Assembly: GCA_964543295.1 (NCBI GenBank) | Contig: CAZIXA010000006.1 | Coordinates: forward strand, 1 to 64,000 | Direction of reading: 5' to 3' | Length of the DNA stretch: 64,000 bases | From: AE-B3B sp964543295 | Lineage (GTDB): Bacteria; Aerophobota; Aerophobia; Aerophobales; AE-B3A | Shown: piece after piece, positions 15,281-23,943 of the stretch | Position numbering within the stretch: position 1 is the first letter of the stretch | Layout of the letters: each line of letters starts with the position of its first letter | Notes under the pieces: generated by a model | The model's database searches: none | What the model saw: only the letters and a program-made list of their open reading frames with translations | What the model was told of the DNA's origin: nothing | Position numbers and translations under genes: made by a program

Positions 15281-16008
15281 AGAAGATTATAAGGGTAAGA
15301 AATCTTGACTATATTTATCCTGATGGTACCAAGGCCCTTAAGGCAATAGATTTAGACATCTTTAAAGGTGAATCCGTTGGCCTGATCGGACCTAATGGGG
15401 CAGGCAAGTCTACCCTCCTTCTTCATTTAAATGGGATTCTTAAGGGGCGGCCAGGCTCAGTTGAAATTCTGGGGCTAAAGGTAGAGGAGAAAAATCTCGT
15501 AAAAATCAGGCAGAAGGTAGCCATAGTCTTCCAGGAACCAGATGATCAGCTCTTCATGCCCACCGTTTTTGATGATGTTGCCTTTGGTCCAATAAATGCA
15601 GGCTATTCCAAAGAAAAAGTGAGGGAAAAGGTAAGTAAGGCATTAAAAGAGGTAAGGATGGAGGATTATGAGAAAAGGTGTTCTCATCATTTGAGTTTTG
15701 GGGAAAAGAAAAGAATTTCTCTGGCTACCGTTTTATCAATGCAGCCCGAAATTCTAATCCTGGATGAGCCCACTAGCAATCTGGATCCTAGAGCAAGAAG
15801 GCACTTAATAAAGCTGCTTAAAAATCTTGACCTGACCAAGATAATTGCTGGCCATGACCTGGAATTAATTCTAGATATCTGCCCAAGGGTAATTCTTTTA
15901 AATGAAGGTAAAATTGTGGCTAATGGAGACGCAAAAAAGATTCTGAGTAATAAATCGCTTATGGAGTCTCATGGCCTGGAGATACCTTTATCCCTTAAGC
16001 ATCGATAA
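15268..16008 (+). CDS. nikO: ECF transporter ATPase NikO/CbiO
   Basis: A 246-residue ABC ATPase that powers nickel import. Walker A GPNGAGKST (41-49), Q-loop VFQEPDDQ, signature LSFGEKKR, Walker B ILILDEPTSNLD and the switch histidine in AGHDLEL are present. The signature FGE in place of SGG is common in CbiO-type proteins. The start is GTG 15268 or ATG 15277, both overlapping nikQ. It is the last gene of the nikR-nikM-nikK-nikL-nikQ-nikO operon. Confidence 0.93.
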   Translation: MDEMKKIIRVRNLDYIYPDGTKALKAIDLDIFKGESVGLIGPNGAGKSTLLLHLNGILKGRPGSVEILGLKVEEKNLVKIRQKVAIVFQEPDDQLFMPTVFDDVAFGPINAGYSKEKVREKVSKALKEVRMEDYEKRCSHHLSFGEKKRISLATVLSMQPEILILDEPTSNLDPRARRHLIKLLKNLDLTKIIAGHDLELILDICPRVILLNEGKIVANGDAKKILSNKSLMESHGLEIPLSLKHR

Positions 16009-16080
16009 CCAGCCCAATTTCCCGCCTCTGAGCAAGACATTCCAGGAGAATCTTCCCCAATTTTTAAGTGCCCAAATGAC

Positions 16081-16123
16081 TTGACATATTATGCTTTTTT
16101 TATATATTTATTTATATAAAAAA
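16081..16123 (+). promoter_or_regulatory. Promoter and palindromic operator for vapBC
   Basis: TTGACA (16081-16086), a 16-base spacer and TATATT (16103-16108) are followed by an inverted repeat with perfect 11-base arms (16096-16106 and 16113-16123, six-base spacer) that covers the -10. This is the expected autorepressor site for the VapB/VapBC complex. Confidence 0.7.
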
Positions 16124-16136
16124 GAAGGAGAAGAAT

Positions 16137-16343
16137 ATGCGAACTACAATTGAAATTGAGGATGACCTGCTTAAGGAGGTTATGGAGAGCTCTCACTCCA
16201 AAACAAAAAAAGGGGCTATTGTGACTGCTCTTACCGAATACCTTAAAATGAAGAAGAGGAGAGAGCTTATAGAGATGATCGGAAATCATGAAGACTTCGA
16301 TCTTACATTGAAAGACCTGGAGAAGATGCGAGATGAGGAATAA
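16137..16343 (+). CDS. vapB: Antitoxin VapB
   Basis: A 68-residue antitoxin with an N-terminal ribbon-helix-helix-type strand (MRTTIEIEDDLLKEVM) and an acidic C-terminal tail expected to wrap the toxin. It overlaps vapC by 11 bases. A strong AGAAGGAG lies before the ATG, and the upstream palindrome is its likely operator. Confidence 0.88.
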   Translation: MRTTIEIEDDLLKEVMESSHSKTKKGAIVTALTEYLKMKKRRELIEMIGNHEDFDLTLKDLEKMRDEE

Positions 16344-16761
16344 AAGGGTTCTGGTTGATACATCTGCCTGGATTGTGAGTTTTAAGAAGAAAGGTAATGA
16401 TGAACTTAAGGAATTCTTAAAACATTCCCTGCAGGAAGGGACAGCAGCAACTAACGAGCTGATTATTTTAGAACTTCTTCAGGGATGTAGAAACAGGGAA
16501 GAGTTTCAAAATCTTAAGACGAGACTGGAAAGTTTAGACAGAGTAGAAATTACCAAAGGAGTGTGGGGAAGAACTTTTAGTCTTGGATTCTCTCTAAGAA
16601 GAAAGGGAATTATTATTCCTACGGTGGATCTTGTTATAGCTTGCTCAGCTATGGAAAATGGTTGTCTTCTTCTGCATCACGACAGACACTTTACAATGAT
16701 GAGAAGCTATTCAGCTCTCCAGGCCGTAGATTTTTTGCAGAAAAAAGAGAATAAACTCTAA
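16333..16761 (+). CDS. vapC: Toxin VapC, PIN-domain ribonuclease
   Basis: A 142-residue PIN-domain endoribonuclease. The acidic metal-binding residues are visible: D9 (VLVDTSAWI), E47 (LELLQG), D99 (PTVDLVIA) and D117 (HHDRHF). VapC toxins cut tRNA or rRNA when VapB is degraded. The TA pair directly precedes a putative defence operon, a common neighbourhood for such modules. Confidence 0.93.
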   Translation: MRNKRVLVDTSAWIVSFKKKGNDELKEFLKHSLQEGTAATNELIILELLQGCRNREEFQNLKTRLESLDRVEITKGVWGRTFSLGFSLRRKGIIIPTVDLVIACSAMENGCLLLHHDRHFTMMRSYSALQAVDFLQKKENKL

Positions 16762-16801
16762 ATCCTTTACGAAATGTTTCCAGTTGTGCACTTTTTAATA
16801 C

Positions 16802-16817
16802 CGACCATTGATGGTCG
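16802..16817. promoter_or_regulatory. Perfect palindrome before the ATPase-nuclease operon
   Basis: CGACCAT-TG-ATGGTCG, perfect seven-base arms, lies 24 bases before the first gene of the operon. With only two bases between arms it is more likely an operator than a hairpin. No clear promoter was recognised. Confidence 0.45.
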
Positions 16818-16840
16818 ACAAAGATGATTAAGAGGAGAGC

Positions 16841-17041
16841 ATGAGCTATAAGGAAGCAGTGGAAAGGAAAATTACTGAAAGAGCCAGTGAGTTAGGTCAA
16901 TGTAGAGAACTCTGGAGAAAAATTGTTAATGCCTACGACCACGGTGGAGAGCTTGCAATTAAGTCCGTTCTAATTGAGCACAGTGGGAGCTTAACTAAGG
17001 AATTCGATAAATTGTTAAATCAACTCAGGAAAAGATTATAA
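16841..17041 (+). CDS. Small helical protein of the ATPase-nuclease operon
   Basis: A 66-residue, charged, mainly helical protein with one cysteine. I do not recognise a family. It starts with AGAGGAGAGC ATG and ends 13 bases before the Rad50-like ATPase, so it is surely co-transcribed. A small partner gene is also found in SMC-type defence systems such as Lamassu, but no sequence link can be shown here. Confidence 0.65.
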   Translation: MSYKEAVERKITERASELGQCRELWRKIVNAYDHGGELAIKSVLIEHSGSLTKEFDKLLNQLRKRL

Positions 17042-17054
17042 TAAGAAAGAGAAA

Positions 17055-19217
17055 ATGATCACGTTGAAAGGCTTGAAAGTAAAGGGATTCCGAGCATATA
17101 TGAAAGGTAAAGAGTTTACCTTTGATAACCCTGCAATACTTCTTTTTGGAGAAAATCATTGTGGAAAAAGTAGCACATTGAATGCTATTGAGTGGTGCCT
17201 GTTTGGGAATGAATGCATGGGGACACGGACCGGAATCCGTGAGCGCATTGACTGGGAGATACCCAATCGAAATATGTACCCCCCTAACGTGTCAGTTGAA
17301 CTGGAGCTCGAAGATAAAACAGCAGGAGATAAACTTACTATCTTCCGCCGGTGGGTAAGTGCCAGAAAAGACGAGTTGAAAGTAACTTTGCCGGATGGAC
17401 AATCATTAAAAGGACAAGAGGCTGAGGAGAAACTTGCGCAAGTTCTCAAGTCTTCATTTAGAGACTTTCTGACAACGGTCTATCAGCATCAAGAAGCTAT
17501 CCGGGCTGTCCTTACTCAGGAGCCAAGAGAAAGAAACGACGCTATCGACCGTCTATTGGGACTTTCGGATTACAGAAACACATTGACAGGCATAGATGCA
17601 GCAAGACTACCAGCGGAGCAGAAAAAGATGGGCGAGAATTTTGACAGCTTTACCGGCGAAATAGAAGTTGCCTTGCGTACCCGAGAGAGCGACTTAAAGG
17701 GTAAGAGAGATGCAGCAGGTCAGAAGGGGCTAAGAGAAGACCAGCTTGATGAGGCAGGAGCATTAAAGATTGGTAAGGAAGCTAAGGGTCAATTAAACCA
17801 ATTTGCTTCAGAAGCAGGCCTTTCCCTCGTTGACCTGCCGGTTCCAGAACAGTGGAAGAAATTGCCACAGTTCCAAGAAGTGGCAAATGGAGAGATAAAA
17901 AGATTTCGATCAGAGATGCCCGATGTAAAAAAGCAACGAGATTTGTTTGACCTCAGGTCCAAAATTACAGAATTGAGACAAAAATACAAACAAAAGAGGC
18001 AGTACCGGGATATTACCGGGGTCAAGTTTGAGGATTTCGTCAGGCAGAAAGGGGACCATAAGTCTATAGGCGGCAAAATCAAGGAGATGCAAAACAGGCT
18101 TGATAGCAAAGAAAAGAAATTGCGTGAAGTGAACGCAAAAGCAGTTTTGGTAAGAGACGCAATTGAATACCTAACTTCAGGTATCAGAATACCTGAAAAT
18201 CGTTGCCCTGTTTGCGGGAATAAGGCCCCCGATTTACTGGAGCATTTAGAGAAGGAATGGGAACAAGAAATTGAAAATCAGGTTAGAGAAATCCAAAAAC
18301 AAATAAAAAATTTAAAAATTCAATTAAAACAGTTTGAAGATTTGGATGAAGAATACTGCAAACTCAAGGAAAATTTTGAAAATGCTAATAAAGAGATGGA
18401 AAAGATTAATAAAAAAATCGGGGAGGCGTTGGATAGAGAGATTGCCGATAAGGATGATCCTCAGGTGCTTCTTAATAACGAGCTGGGGAAGATCGAAAAA
18501 GAATTTAAGAAATTGGAACAAGCGGTAAAATCGAAGCAAGAAACATTAAATAAAGTATCCATCTTATTGGAACAGATGCTGCTTATTGTGGACATATTGA
18601 ATCTGGAAGAAAAAAAGAAAGTTGTCGAACAAATTCAGCAGTCACTCGAATATCAGCGGATGGAAGAATTAAGAGACCAGATGGCTATACTGGTTAATGA
18701 TGTAGATAAGATTAAACGTGCAATAAGTGAGGTATCTCATGAAGAAGCGCAGCAGAAAGTTTCCTCAGCGGGAGAGGTGATAGGTAATTATTTTCGTCAA
18801 ATTGCGCATAACCCATCGGTAAGCAAAATAGAGTTTTGGGTAAGTGTCGATTCCAGAACGGCCCGTAACTCCTATGAATTTAAGGACCAAAGGGGGAAAG
18901 ATCTGGCGCCTATCCTCAGCCAAGGAGACCTAAATGCCATGGCGTTGTCTATTTTCTTAGGAATGGCTTGCTCAAAGGGATCAACCCAGGCGTTTGGATT
19001 TGTTATATTGGACGACCCCTCTCAAAGCCTGGGTTCTGAACATAAAGAAAAATTAGTTGAGGTGTTAGATGATGTTCTCAATGAACGGATGGTTATCTTG
19101 GCCTCTATGGATAAGGAATTGCAAGATCTGGCTCTTTCAAAAATGACCAAAGCAAAAACTAGGTACATTTTCTCTGACTGGGCTCCGGAACGGGGTCCTG
19201 AAGTGAGAAAAGAGTGA
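17055..19217 (+). CDS. Rad50/SMC-like ATPase with zinc hook
   Basis: A 720-residue ABC-type ATPase: N-terminal half with Walker A GENHCGKSS (32-40) and a Q-loop-like VYQHQE, long coiled coils (about 190-380 and 395-590) split by a zinc hook C384-P-V-C387, and a C-terminal half with signature LSQGD (621-625) and Walker B VILDDPSQS (D653, D654). At 720 residues it is shorter than housekeeping Rad50 (about 850-1000), and no Mre11 partner is present. Its stop overlaps the start of a PD-(D/E)XK nuclease (GTGA overlap). I infer a DNA-end or foreign-DNA sensor that drives the nuclease, comparable in design to Lamassu-type defence. Confidence 0.85.
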   Translation: MITLKGLKVKGFRAYMKGKEFTFDNPAILLFGENHCGKSSTLNAIEWCLFGNECMGTRTGIRERIDWEIPNRNMYPPNVSVELELEDKTAGDKLTIFRRWVSARKDELKVTLPDGQSLKGQEAEEKLAQVLKSSFRDFLTTVYQHQEAIRAVLTQEPRERNDAIDRLLGLSDYRNTLTGIDAARLPAEQKKMGENFDSFTGEIEVALRTRESDLKGKRDAAGQKGLREDQLDEAGALKIGKEAKGQLNQFASEAGLSLVDLPVPEQWKKLPQFQEVANGEIKRFRSEMPDVKKQRDLFDLRSKITELRQKYKQKRQYRDITGVKFEDFVRQKGDHKSIGGKIKEMQNRLDSKEKKLREVNAKAVLVRDAIEYLTSGIRIPENRCPVCGNKAPDLLEHLEKEWEQEIENQVREIQKQIKNLKIQLKQFEDLDEEYCKLKENFENANKEMEKINKKIGEALDREIADKDDPQVLLNNELGKIEKEFKKLEQAVKSKQETLNKVSILLEQMLLIVDILNLEEKKKVVEQIQQSLEYQRMEELRDQMAILVNDVDKIKRAISEVSHEEAQQKVSSAGEVIGNYFRQIAHNPSVSKIEFWVSVDSRTARNSYEFKDQRGKDLAPILSQGDLNAMALSIFLGMACSKGSTQAFGFVILDDPSQSLGSEHKEKLVEVLDDVLNERMVILASMDKELQDLALSKMTKAKTRYIFSDWAPERGPEVRKE

Positions 19218-19744
19218 AGCCTATGAAGACTAAAACTTATGAGCGATTAAAAAGTTTGCACCATAAATACGGACCACAGGAGTTTGGTAAACTATGCCAG
19301 AAATTTCTGGCAATTACCTTTCAGATGGCAGGCTATAGTCGTATAGTGGAAAGAGGGGTACAAGGGGTGGATATAGATGCAGCGGGAGAAAATGGAGAAA
19401 AATACGCTATTGAAGTTAAGACGACGGTAACGAAGTCCATCAATTTTGAACAAAAAGATGTTGATGGTCTCCAAAAACGTAAAGAGGACGGCTATCAACC
19501 CGTACTGGCTGTGCTTCGTCTCGATAGGTTCTCGGATTGGATTTTTGCTAGAGCTAATGAAATCAAACCAGGAAGCTTATATATAGATTCCCTTCGGGTT
19601 CATAGGTTACGTGAACTTGAAGGATGCACACGCCCTCTTTTTGATAAGGCAATTGGGAATCACTTCCATAGGACGATGCAAGAAGCACAGAGATATCTGG
19701 ATAATTTTCTGCGGCAAAAAGGTGTAGAGGTACGCCGACTGTGA
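19214..19744 (+). CDS. PD-(D/E)XK nuclease-like protein
   Basis: A 176-residue protein with a PD-(D/E)XK core: GVD (D53), then E67-V-K69 in AIEVKTT after a turn, preceded by a helix with a conserved-looking Gln/Glu pair. This resembles Mrr/restriction-endonuclease folds. The start is GTG 19214 (overlapping the ATPase stop) or ATG 19223. The tight overlap points to a protein complex with the Rad50-like ATPase. The role as DNA-cutting effector is inferred. Confidence 0.78.
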   Translation: MKPMKTKTYERLKSLHHKYGPQEFGKLCQKFLAITFQMAGYSRIVERGVQGVDIDAAGENGEKYAIEVKTTVTKSINFEQKDVDGLQKRKEDGYQPVLAVLRLDRFSDWIFARANEIKPGSLYIDSLRVHRLRELEGCTRPLFDKAIGNHFHRTMQEAQRYLDNFLRQKGVEVRRL

Positions 19745-19745
19745 G

Positions 19746-20069
19746 GTGGCTAGCTTAGGTTTTAATTCTTTAAGTATCTTTTTATTTGGTTTTTTGATGG
19801 GCATTGCCCCTTGTGTTCCATATGTAGCAATTCTCACCTATATTGCCTGTGTAGCAGAAAATGCTGTTTTTTTGGGTATATTGTATGCTGCGTTGTTTGC
19901 GGCAGGTACAGCACTTGCCCCCATAGCATCAGGGTCTTTGATGGGTATTATTCCAGAGAAGCTATTTAGGTCAGCTAAATTGCTCAAGACTTTTCAGGTA
20001 GTTTGTGGAGTAGTTCTTGTTTTTTTTGGATTTCAGCTTATCTATTACGTGTTGAATCTGATCACTTGA
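19746..20069 (+). CDS. CcdA/UreH-like membrane protein, half-length
   Basis: 107 residues with three hydrophobic helices and the GIAPCVP motif typical of one half of CcdA/DsbD or TauE/SafE-UreH type transporters, which normally have two such halves (about 200-240 residues). Only the C-terminal half is present. The GTG start abuts the nuclease gene. I read it as a remnant left when the upstream genes were inserted, or as a half-size protein. If UreH-like, it would have fitted the nickel theme. Confidence 0.6.
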   Translation: MASLGFNSLSIFLFGFLMGIAPCVPYVAILTYIACVAENAVFLGILYAALFAAGTALAPIASGSLMGIIPEKLFRSAKLLKTFQVVCGVVLVFFGFQLIYYVLNLIT

Positions 20070-20192
20070 TTTATTTAATTTGCGCGCCCTCCGTGTCACC
20101 ATCAAATTACATACAGGGTTATGAGAAAGAAATCTTGACAGAATAAATTTCAAAAGGAAACTTAAATCAGAAGATGAATGCGAAAATGATGC

Positions 20193-20783
20193 TTAACCGT
20201 CTCTTGTGAATAGAAGAGGAAACACTATATCGCTCGTACAGCAAGGAATCCAAACTGCCAGGAATAAAATTAAGAAGATAAAAGGAAGCAAGGGAATCCA
20301 GTTTCCCATCCCAAATGCTGTGAAGTAGAACAGCGATGCCCACGTGCTTAGCAACACGTGTCCAGCGTGCGGGAATTTAGTGGTAGGTTTCCAATAACCG
20401 ATGGTAATGCCGATTAACGCCATGGGGTTTACAAGCCACCATTTTTCGATAAAACCTACATGGAACTCCATTTTGAGAGTAAGTAAAACTCCTCCCAGAT
20501 AAGGAATTATCGCATCACTTAATGTAGCTATGCCGATCGACCCCACATAACCAATTAAAATCGCCTCCCAGACTTTATGCTTAGCATTTCGCTTATATAT
20601 AGCTGTGGTCACAAGTGCGCTCAATACAACATGAACTGGATGGAAGATATAAAAAAGAGTGTGCGAAATTCCGGAAGGAACATTACCCAAAGCCATTATG
20701 GCCATGATGATAATTCCTGTAATAGCCCCAAAAAAAGTAAAAGGAGCATGCCTTTTGAGCTCATTCGCTATTCGTCTGATCAT
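20193..20783 (-). CDS. Conserved membrane protein next to larC
   Basis: A 196-residue protein with about five or six membrane helices. Polar residues with metal-ligand potential sit in or near helices: FHPVHVVLSA, LSDAIIPYLGG, FPHAGHVLLS and a C-terminal IPCCTSDIVFP. I do not recognise a named family. It is the last gene of the larE-larB-larC operon (19 bases after larC), so nickel transport or cofactor delivery is a reasonable hypothesis, no more. Confidence 0.75.
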   Translation of the reverse strand: MIRRIANELKRHAPFTFFGAITGIIIMAIMALGNVPSGISHTLFYIFHPVHVVLSALVTTAIYKRNAKHKVWEAILIGYVGSIGIATLSDAIIPYLGGVLLTLKMEFHVGFIEKWWLVNPMALIGITIGYWKPTTKFPHAGHVLLSTWASLFYFTAFGMGNWIPLLPFIFLILFLAVWIPCCTSDIVFPLLFTRDG

Positions 20784-20802
20784 TTTTTTCTTTTTCGTAC
20801 TC

Positions 20803-21981
20803 TTAAGTTCTCTTCCCTAGTAAATCAAAGGCAGCCTGTTTTGCCTCTTGGTAAACCCCTTTGAGGGGGATTTTAAGGTGGGTGGCAATCTTTCGGCATT
20901 CTTCATAGCTAGGGGAGATGTTTTTGACGATGCCATCATGTTTTCCAATTTTAACCTCGATTTTACCATATTTAGTGGATACTTTCCGATTTTCCCGATT
21001 TAATTTTCTTCTCTTTATTTTAGAGATTCTTACTCCCAGAGTAGTAGTTTCATTGAAGATGATCTCGAGCATCTTTTCCATTTTTTCTTGGTCTGCTATG
21101 ACGCTGAGCATAGTGGCAGGTCTTGTCCTTTTCATCTGAATAGGGGTGAGGAAAACGTCTAGAGCCCCTTCATGGAATAATCTATCTACTATGTGCTCGT
21201 AAAACTCGGGATTCATGTCATCAATATTGGTTTGAATTAAAGAGACTACATCCTCCTCGTAAGCTTTTCTTATTACCCCTATCGACACTCTCAGCAAATT
21301 AGGGATGGGAAGGTCTCTTTCCCCGGCTCCATAGCCAATATGGTCTATTTTCATAGGAGGCATCTCGCCAAAGTCTTTAGTCAGACTAATAATAATAGCT
21401 GCTCCGGTAGGGGTAACTAGTTCGGCCTCGATATCACTGCCATAAACAGGAACCTCTTTTAATAACTCCAAAGTTGCCGGAGCCGGTACAGGTAGAATGC
21501 CATGAGCACATTTTATAAAACCTCTGCCAAGAGGTAAAGGGGAAGAATACACCTTCTCTACACCTAAGTATTTCATCCCGGCCACTGCCCCTACCACGTC
21601 AATAATTGTATCTAAACCACCCAGTTCATGAAAATGTACCTTTTGTACATCTTTCCCATGGATCTTTGCCTCCACGCTGGCGAGCCTGGTAAATATAGCT
21701 CGGCTCCGCTCCTTTACCTTTTCTTCCAACTTACTCTTATCCAGAATAGATAAAATGTCCTCGAGTTTTCTTTCCTTTTTTCCCTCTTTGACGCGTATCT
21801 TAATTTGGGTAGAGAGAATACCCCGTTTGGCTACTTTTTTTGCCTCAATCTGATAATCAAAAAGGTTTAGTTTATGTAGTTCGCTTTTTAGCTTTTCTAC
21901 CGGTAGACCCAGATCGACCAATGCTCCCAGCACCATATCTCCACCAATGCCGGAAAAACAGTCAAAGTAGGCAGCTCTCAT
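20803..21981 (-). CDS. larC: Nickel-pincer cofactor protein LarC
   Basis: A 392-residue nickel insertase (CTP-dependent cyclometallase) that places nickel into the pincer nucleotide made by LarB and LarE. The N-terminal AYFDCFSGIGGDM and HFHELGG, and the C-terminal TNIDDMNPE and TRPATML motifs, are intact. LarC1 and LarC2 are in one uninterrupted frame here, unlike Lactobacillus, where a frameshift joins them. Its ATG overlaps the larB stop by four bases. Client enzymes such as lactate racemase are not in the window. Confidence 0.95.
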   Translation of the reverse strand: MRAAYFDCFSGIGGDMVLGALVDLGLPVEKLKSELHKLNLFDYQIEAKKVAKRGILSTQIKIRVKEGKKERKLEDILSILDKSKLEEKVKERSRAIFTRLASVEAKIHGKDVQKVHFHELGGLDTIIDVVGAVAGMKYLGVEKVYSSPLPLGRGFIKCAHGILPVPAPATLELLKEVPVYGSDIEAELVTPTGAAIIISLTKDFGEMPPMKIDHIGYGAGERDLPIPNLLRVSIGVIRKAYEEDVVSLIQTNIDDMNPEFYEHIVDRLFHEGALDVFLTPIQMKRTRPATMLSVIADQEKMEKMLEIIFNETTTLGVRISKIKRRKLNRENRKVSTKYGKIEVKIGKHDGIVKNISPSYEECRKIATHLKIPLKGVYQEAKQAAFDLLGKRT

Positions 21982-22736
21982 TTTTCTCTCCCCATGTGGT
22001 TAATCAAACTGGCCATATATCCAGCTCCAAATCCATTATCAATGTTGACCACTGCTATCCCGGGAGCACAGCTATTAAGCATGGTAAGAAGAGCAGAAAC
22101 GCCCTTAAAGCTGGCTCCGTATCCCACAGAGGTGGGTACCGCTATGACTGGTTTACTCACCAGGCCCCCGACTACACTGGGCAGAGCTCCCTCCATCCCC
22201 GCAACCACCACCAAGACGTTGGCACTAAAGAGTCTGTCTTTATTGTCAAACAGTCTGTGAATTCCAGCCACCCCTACATCGTAAAGGCGATCTACTTTAT
22301 TACTCATAATTTCTGCCGTCACCGCTGCCTCCTCGGCTACTGGCATATCTGCGGTTCCTCCACTTACTACCAATATAGTATGAGGGCTTACTTTTTCTTT
22401 TCTTTCCCTGAGCACGGCTATCTTTGCCCTCTCAAAATACCTTACTTCTGGCAGACTATTTTTAATGGCCTGGTAAATCTCTTTATTTGCTCGCACAGCC
22501 ATAACTGTCGATTTATTCTCCCTCATCCGCTCTGCAATATGGACAATCTGCTCAGGAGTCTTACCCGGGCAAAAAATTACCTCGGGATAGCTTCTTCGCA
22601 GCTCCCGATGAGTGTCAATCTTAGCAAAACCAACGTCCTGGTAAGGAAGAACTTTTAGCTTTTCTAGAGCTTCTTCTATCCTTATCTTACCCGATCTTAC
22701 TTCCTCCAGTAGATGTCTGATTTGATCTACTTTCAC
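21978..22736 (-). CDS. larB: Nickel-pincer cofactor protein LarB
   Basis: A 252-residue NaAD carboxylase/hydrolase that starts nickel-pincer nucleotide synthesis. The C-terminal PurE-like domain has VVSGGTADMPVA, GMEGALPSVVGGLV and the cysteine in LNSCAPG that aligns with the catalytic Cys221 of the Lactobacillus enzyme (alignment from memory). It starts six bases after larE ends and overlaps larC by four bases. Confidence 0.94.
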   Translation of the reverse strand: MKVDQIRHLLEEVRSGKIRIEEALEKLKVLPYQDVGFAKIDTHRELRRSYPEVIFCPGKTPEQIVHIAERMRENKSTVMAVRANKEIYQAIKNSLPEVRYFERAKIAVLRERKEKVSPHTILVVSGGTADMPVAEEAAVTAEIMSNKVDRLYDVGVAGIHRLFDNKDRLFSANVLVVVAGMEGALPSVVGGLVSKPVIAVPTSVGYGASFKGVSALLTMLNSCAPGIAVVNIDNGFGAGYMASLINHMGREK

Positions 22737-22742
22737 TCTGAT

Positions 22743-23549
22743 TCACCTTTTTTCTAAAACCTCATTCATGCTTCCCGGGCGATAGCCTTCTAGATCAAGT
22801 GTAACGTAAGTATATCCTAATCTTTTAAGTTTATCGATTATCAGCCTTACCATATTTTCCTGCCATAATAAGCTCATTTCCTCTTGGGCTACCTCGATTC
22901 TAGCTATCCCATCATGGTCTCTTATCCTTAGCTGTCTTATTCCCAGGCCCTTTAAAAATCTTTCCCCCTCATCAATTCTTTTTAGTTTTTCTCTAGTTAT
23001 TCTAGTTCCGTAAGGAATTCGAGAAGCTAAACAGGCTAAAGAAGGTTTATCCCAGGTAGGTAGGTTCATTTTATGGGATAGGCTGCGGATCTCGGCTTTG
23101 GTTAAATGGGCTTCCTTTAAAGGGCTTTTAATACCGAGTTCTTGCCCAGCCTGCCTCCCTGGGCGAAAATCAGCCAGGTCATTATAATTGGAAGCATCCG
23201 CTACATAGTTTAAACCTTGTCCTCTGGCTATCTTATTTAATCTGGAAAATAATTCCCTTTTGCAAAAATAGCATCTTTGAGGAGAGTTCTTGACAAAATC
23301 CTGCTTCGACAGCTCCTCTGTCTGGATGACGAGATGCTTGACTCCTAATTTTCGAGCTATCTTCCTGGCTGCCTCCAGTTCGGAAGCTGGATAAGTTTCT
23401 GAGCTCGCTGTGGCTGCTACTAGCTTGTTTTCAAGCACCTCATGAGCAACCTTAAGCAGGAAAGTACTATCCACTCCCCCGGAGAAAGCGATGAGAACGC
23501 TTCCCATATTAGATAAGATTCTTTTGAGGCTGGCTAGTTTTTCCTCCAC
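22743..23549 (-). CDS. larE: Nickel-pincer sulfur transferase LarE
   Basis: A 268-residue PP-loop ATPase (SGGVDS at 23-28) that adds sulfur to the pincer nucleotide. Three cysteines stand out: C93-Y-F-C96 and C173 in SLACLASR. LarE with three cysteines can bind a [4Fe-4S] cluster and act catalytically, whereas the Lactobacillus form sacrifices one cysteine; this copy appears to be the three-cysteine type. The start is a GTG. A promoter lies 32 bases upstream. Confidence 0.94.
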   Translation of the reverse strand: MEEKLASLKRILSNMGSVLIAFSGGVDSTFLLKVAHEVLENKLVAATASSETYPASELEAARKIARKLGVKHLVIQTEELSKQDFVKNSPQRCYFCKRELFSRLNKIARGQGLNYVADASNYNDLADFRPGRQAGQELGIKSPLKEAHLTKAEIRSLSHKMNLPTWDKPSLACLASRIPYGTRITREKLKRIDEGERFLKGLGIRQLRIRDHDGIARIEVAQEEMSLLWQENMVRLIIDKLKRLGYTYVTLDLEGYRPGSMNEVLEKR

Positions 23550-23580
23550 GAAGATTCCTTTTTTCTCTCAAGATGGGGTA

Positions 23581-23608
23581 ATTCTAGCCTATTACCTGAT
23601 CTTGTCAA
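23581..23608 (-). promoter_or_regulatory. Promoter of the larE-larB-larC operon
   Basis: On the minus strand: TTGACA (23608-23603), a 16-base spacer and TAGAAT (23586-23581). No GTGTTAC-type NikR half-site is seen nearby, so this operon may not be under NikR. Confidence 0.7.
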
Positions 23609-23670
23609 ACACCTCTTCTTTTTCCAATTTCCAGGTTGGACTTGCCAAAATTCCATTTTTCATACATTAT

Positions 23671-23706
23671 ATAGGGGTCAGGTCTCAACATTTGACATTT
23701 CTATTT
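23671..23706 (+). repeat. Possible REP-transposase-type end sequence
   Basis: The stretch with GGGGTCAGGTCTCAAC followed by TTTGACATTT resembles the conserved tag found next to Y1 (REP-associated) transposase genes in many environmental bacteria. No transposase is present, so it would be an isolated remnant. The remaining bases to 23943 hold nothing else I can identify. Confidence 0.35.
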
Positions 23707-23943
23707 AAACGCCGATGATAACTTGAGGGAAGGAGGATTAAAGCATTAGAAAAGGTAGAGGATTGGAGGATTTATCTTTGAACCCCTGACTCCTTGAAAC
23801 TTTAAACTCTGTGCTTCGCGAGGCGTATCTTGTTAAGTTTTTCTTTTTGATTCATCTCTGCGATCTTTGCGGTGAACAGTTACGTTTAATCTTATATTTA
23901 GCCTGGGAGTAGGGATGATTATTCATTCGGGGGATGATAGAAA

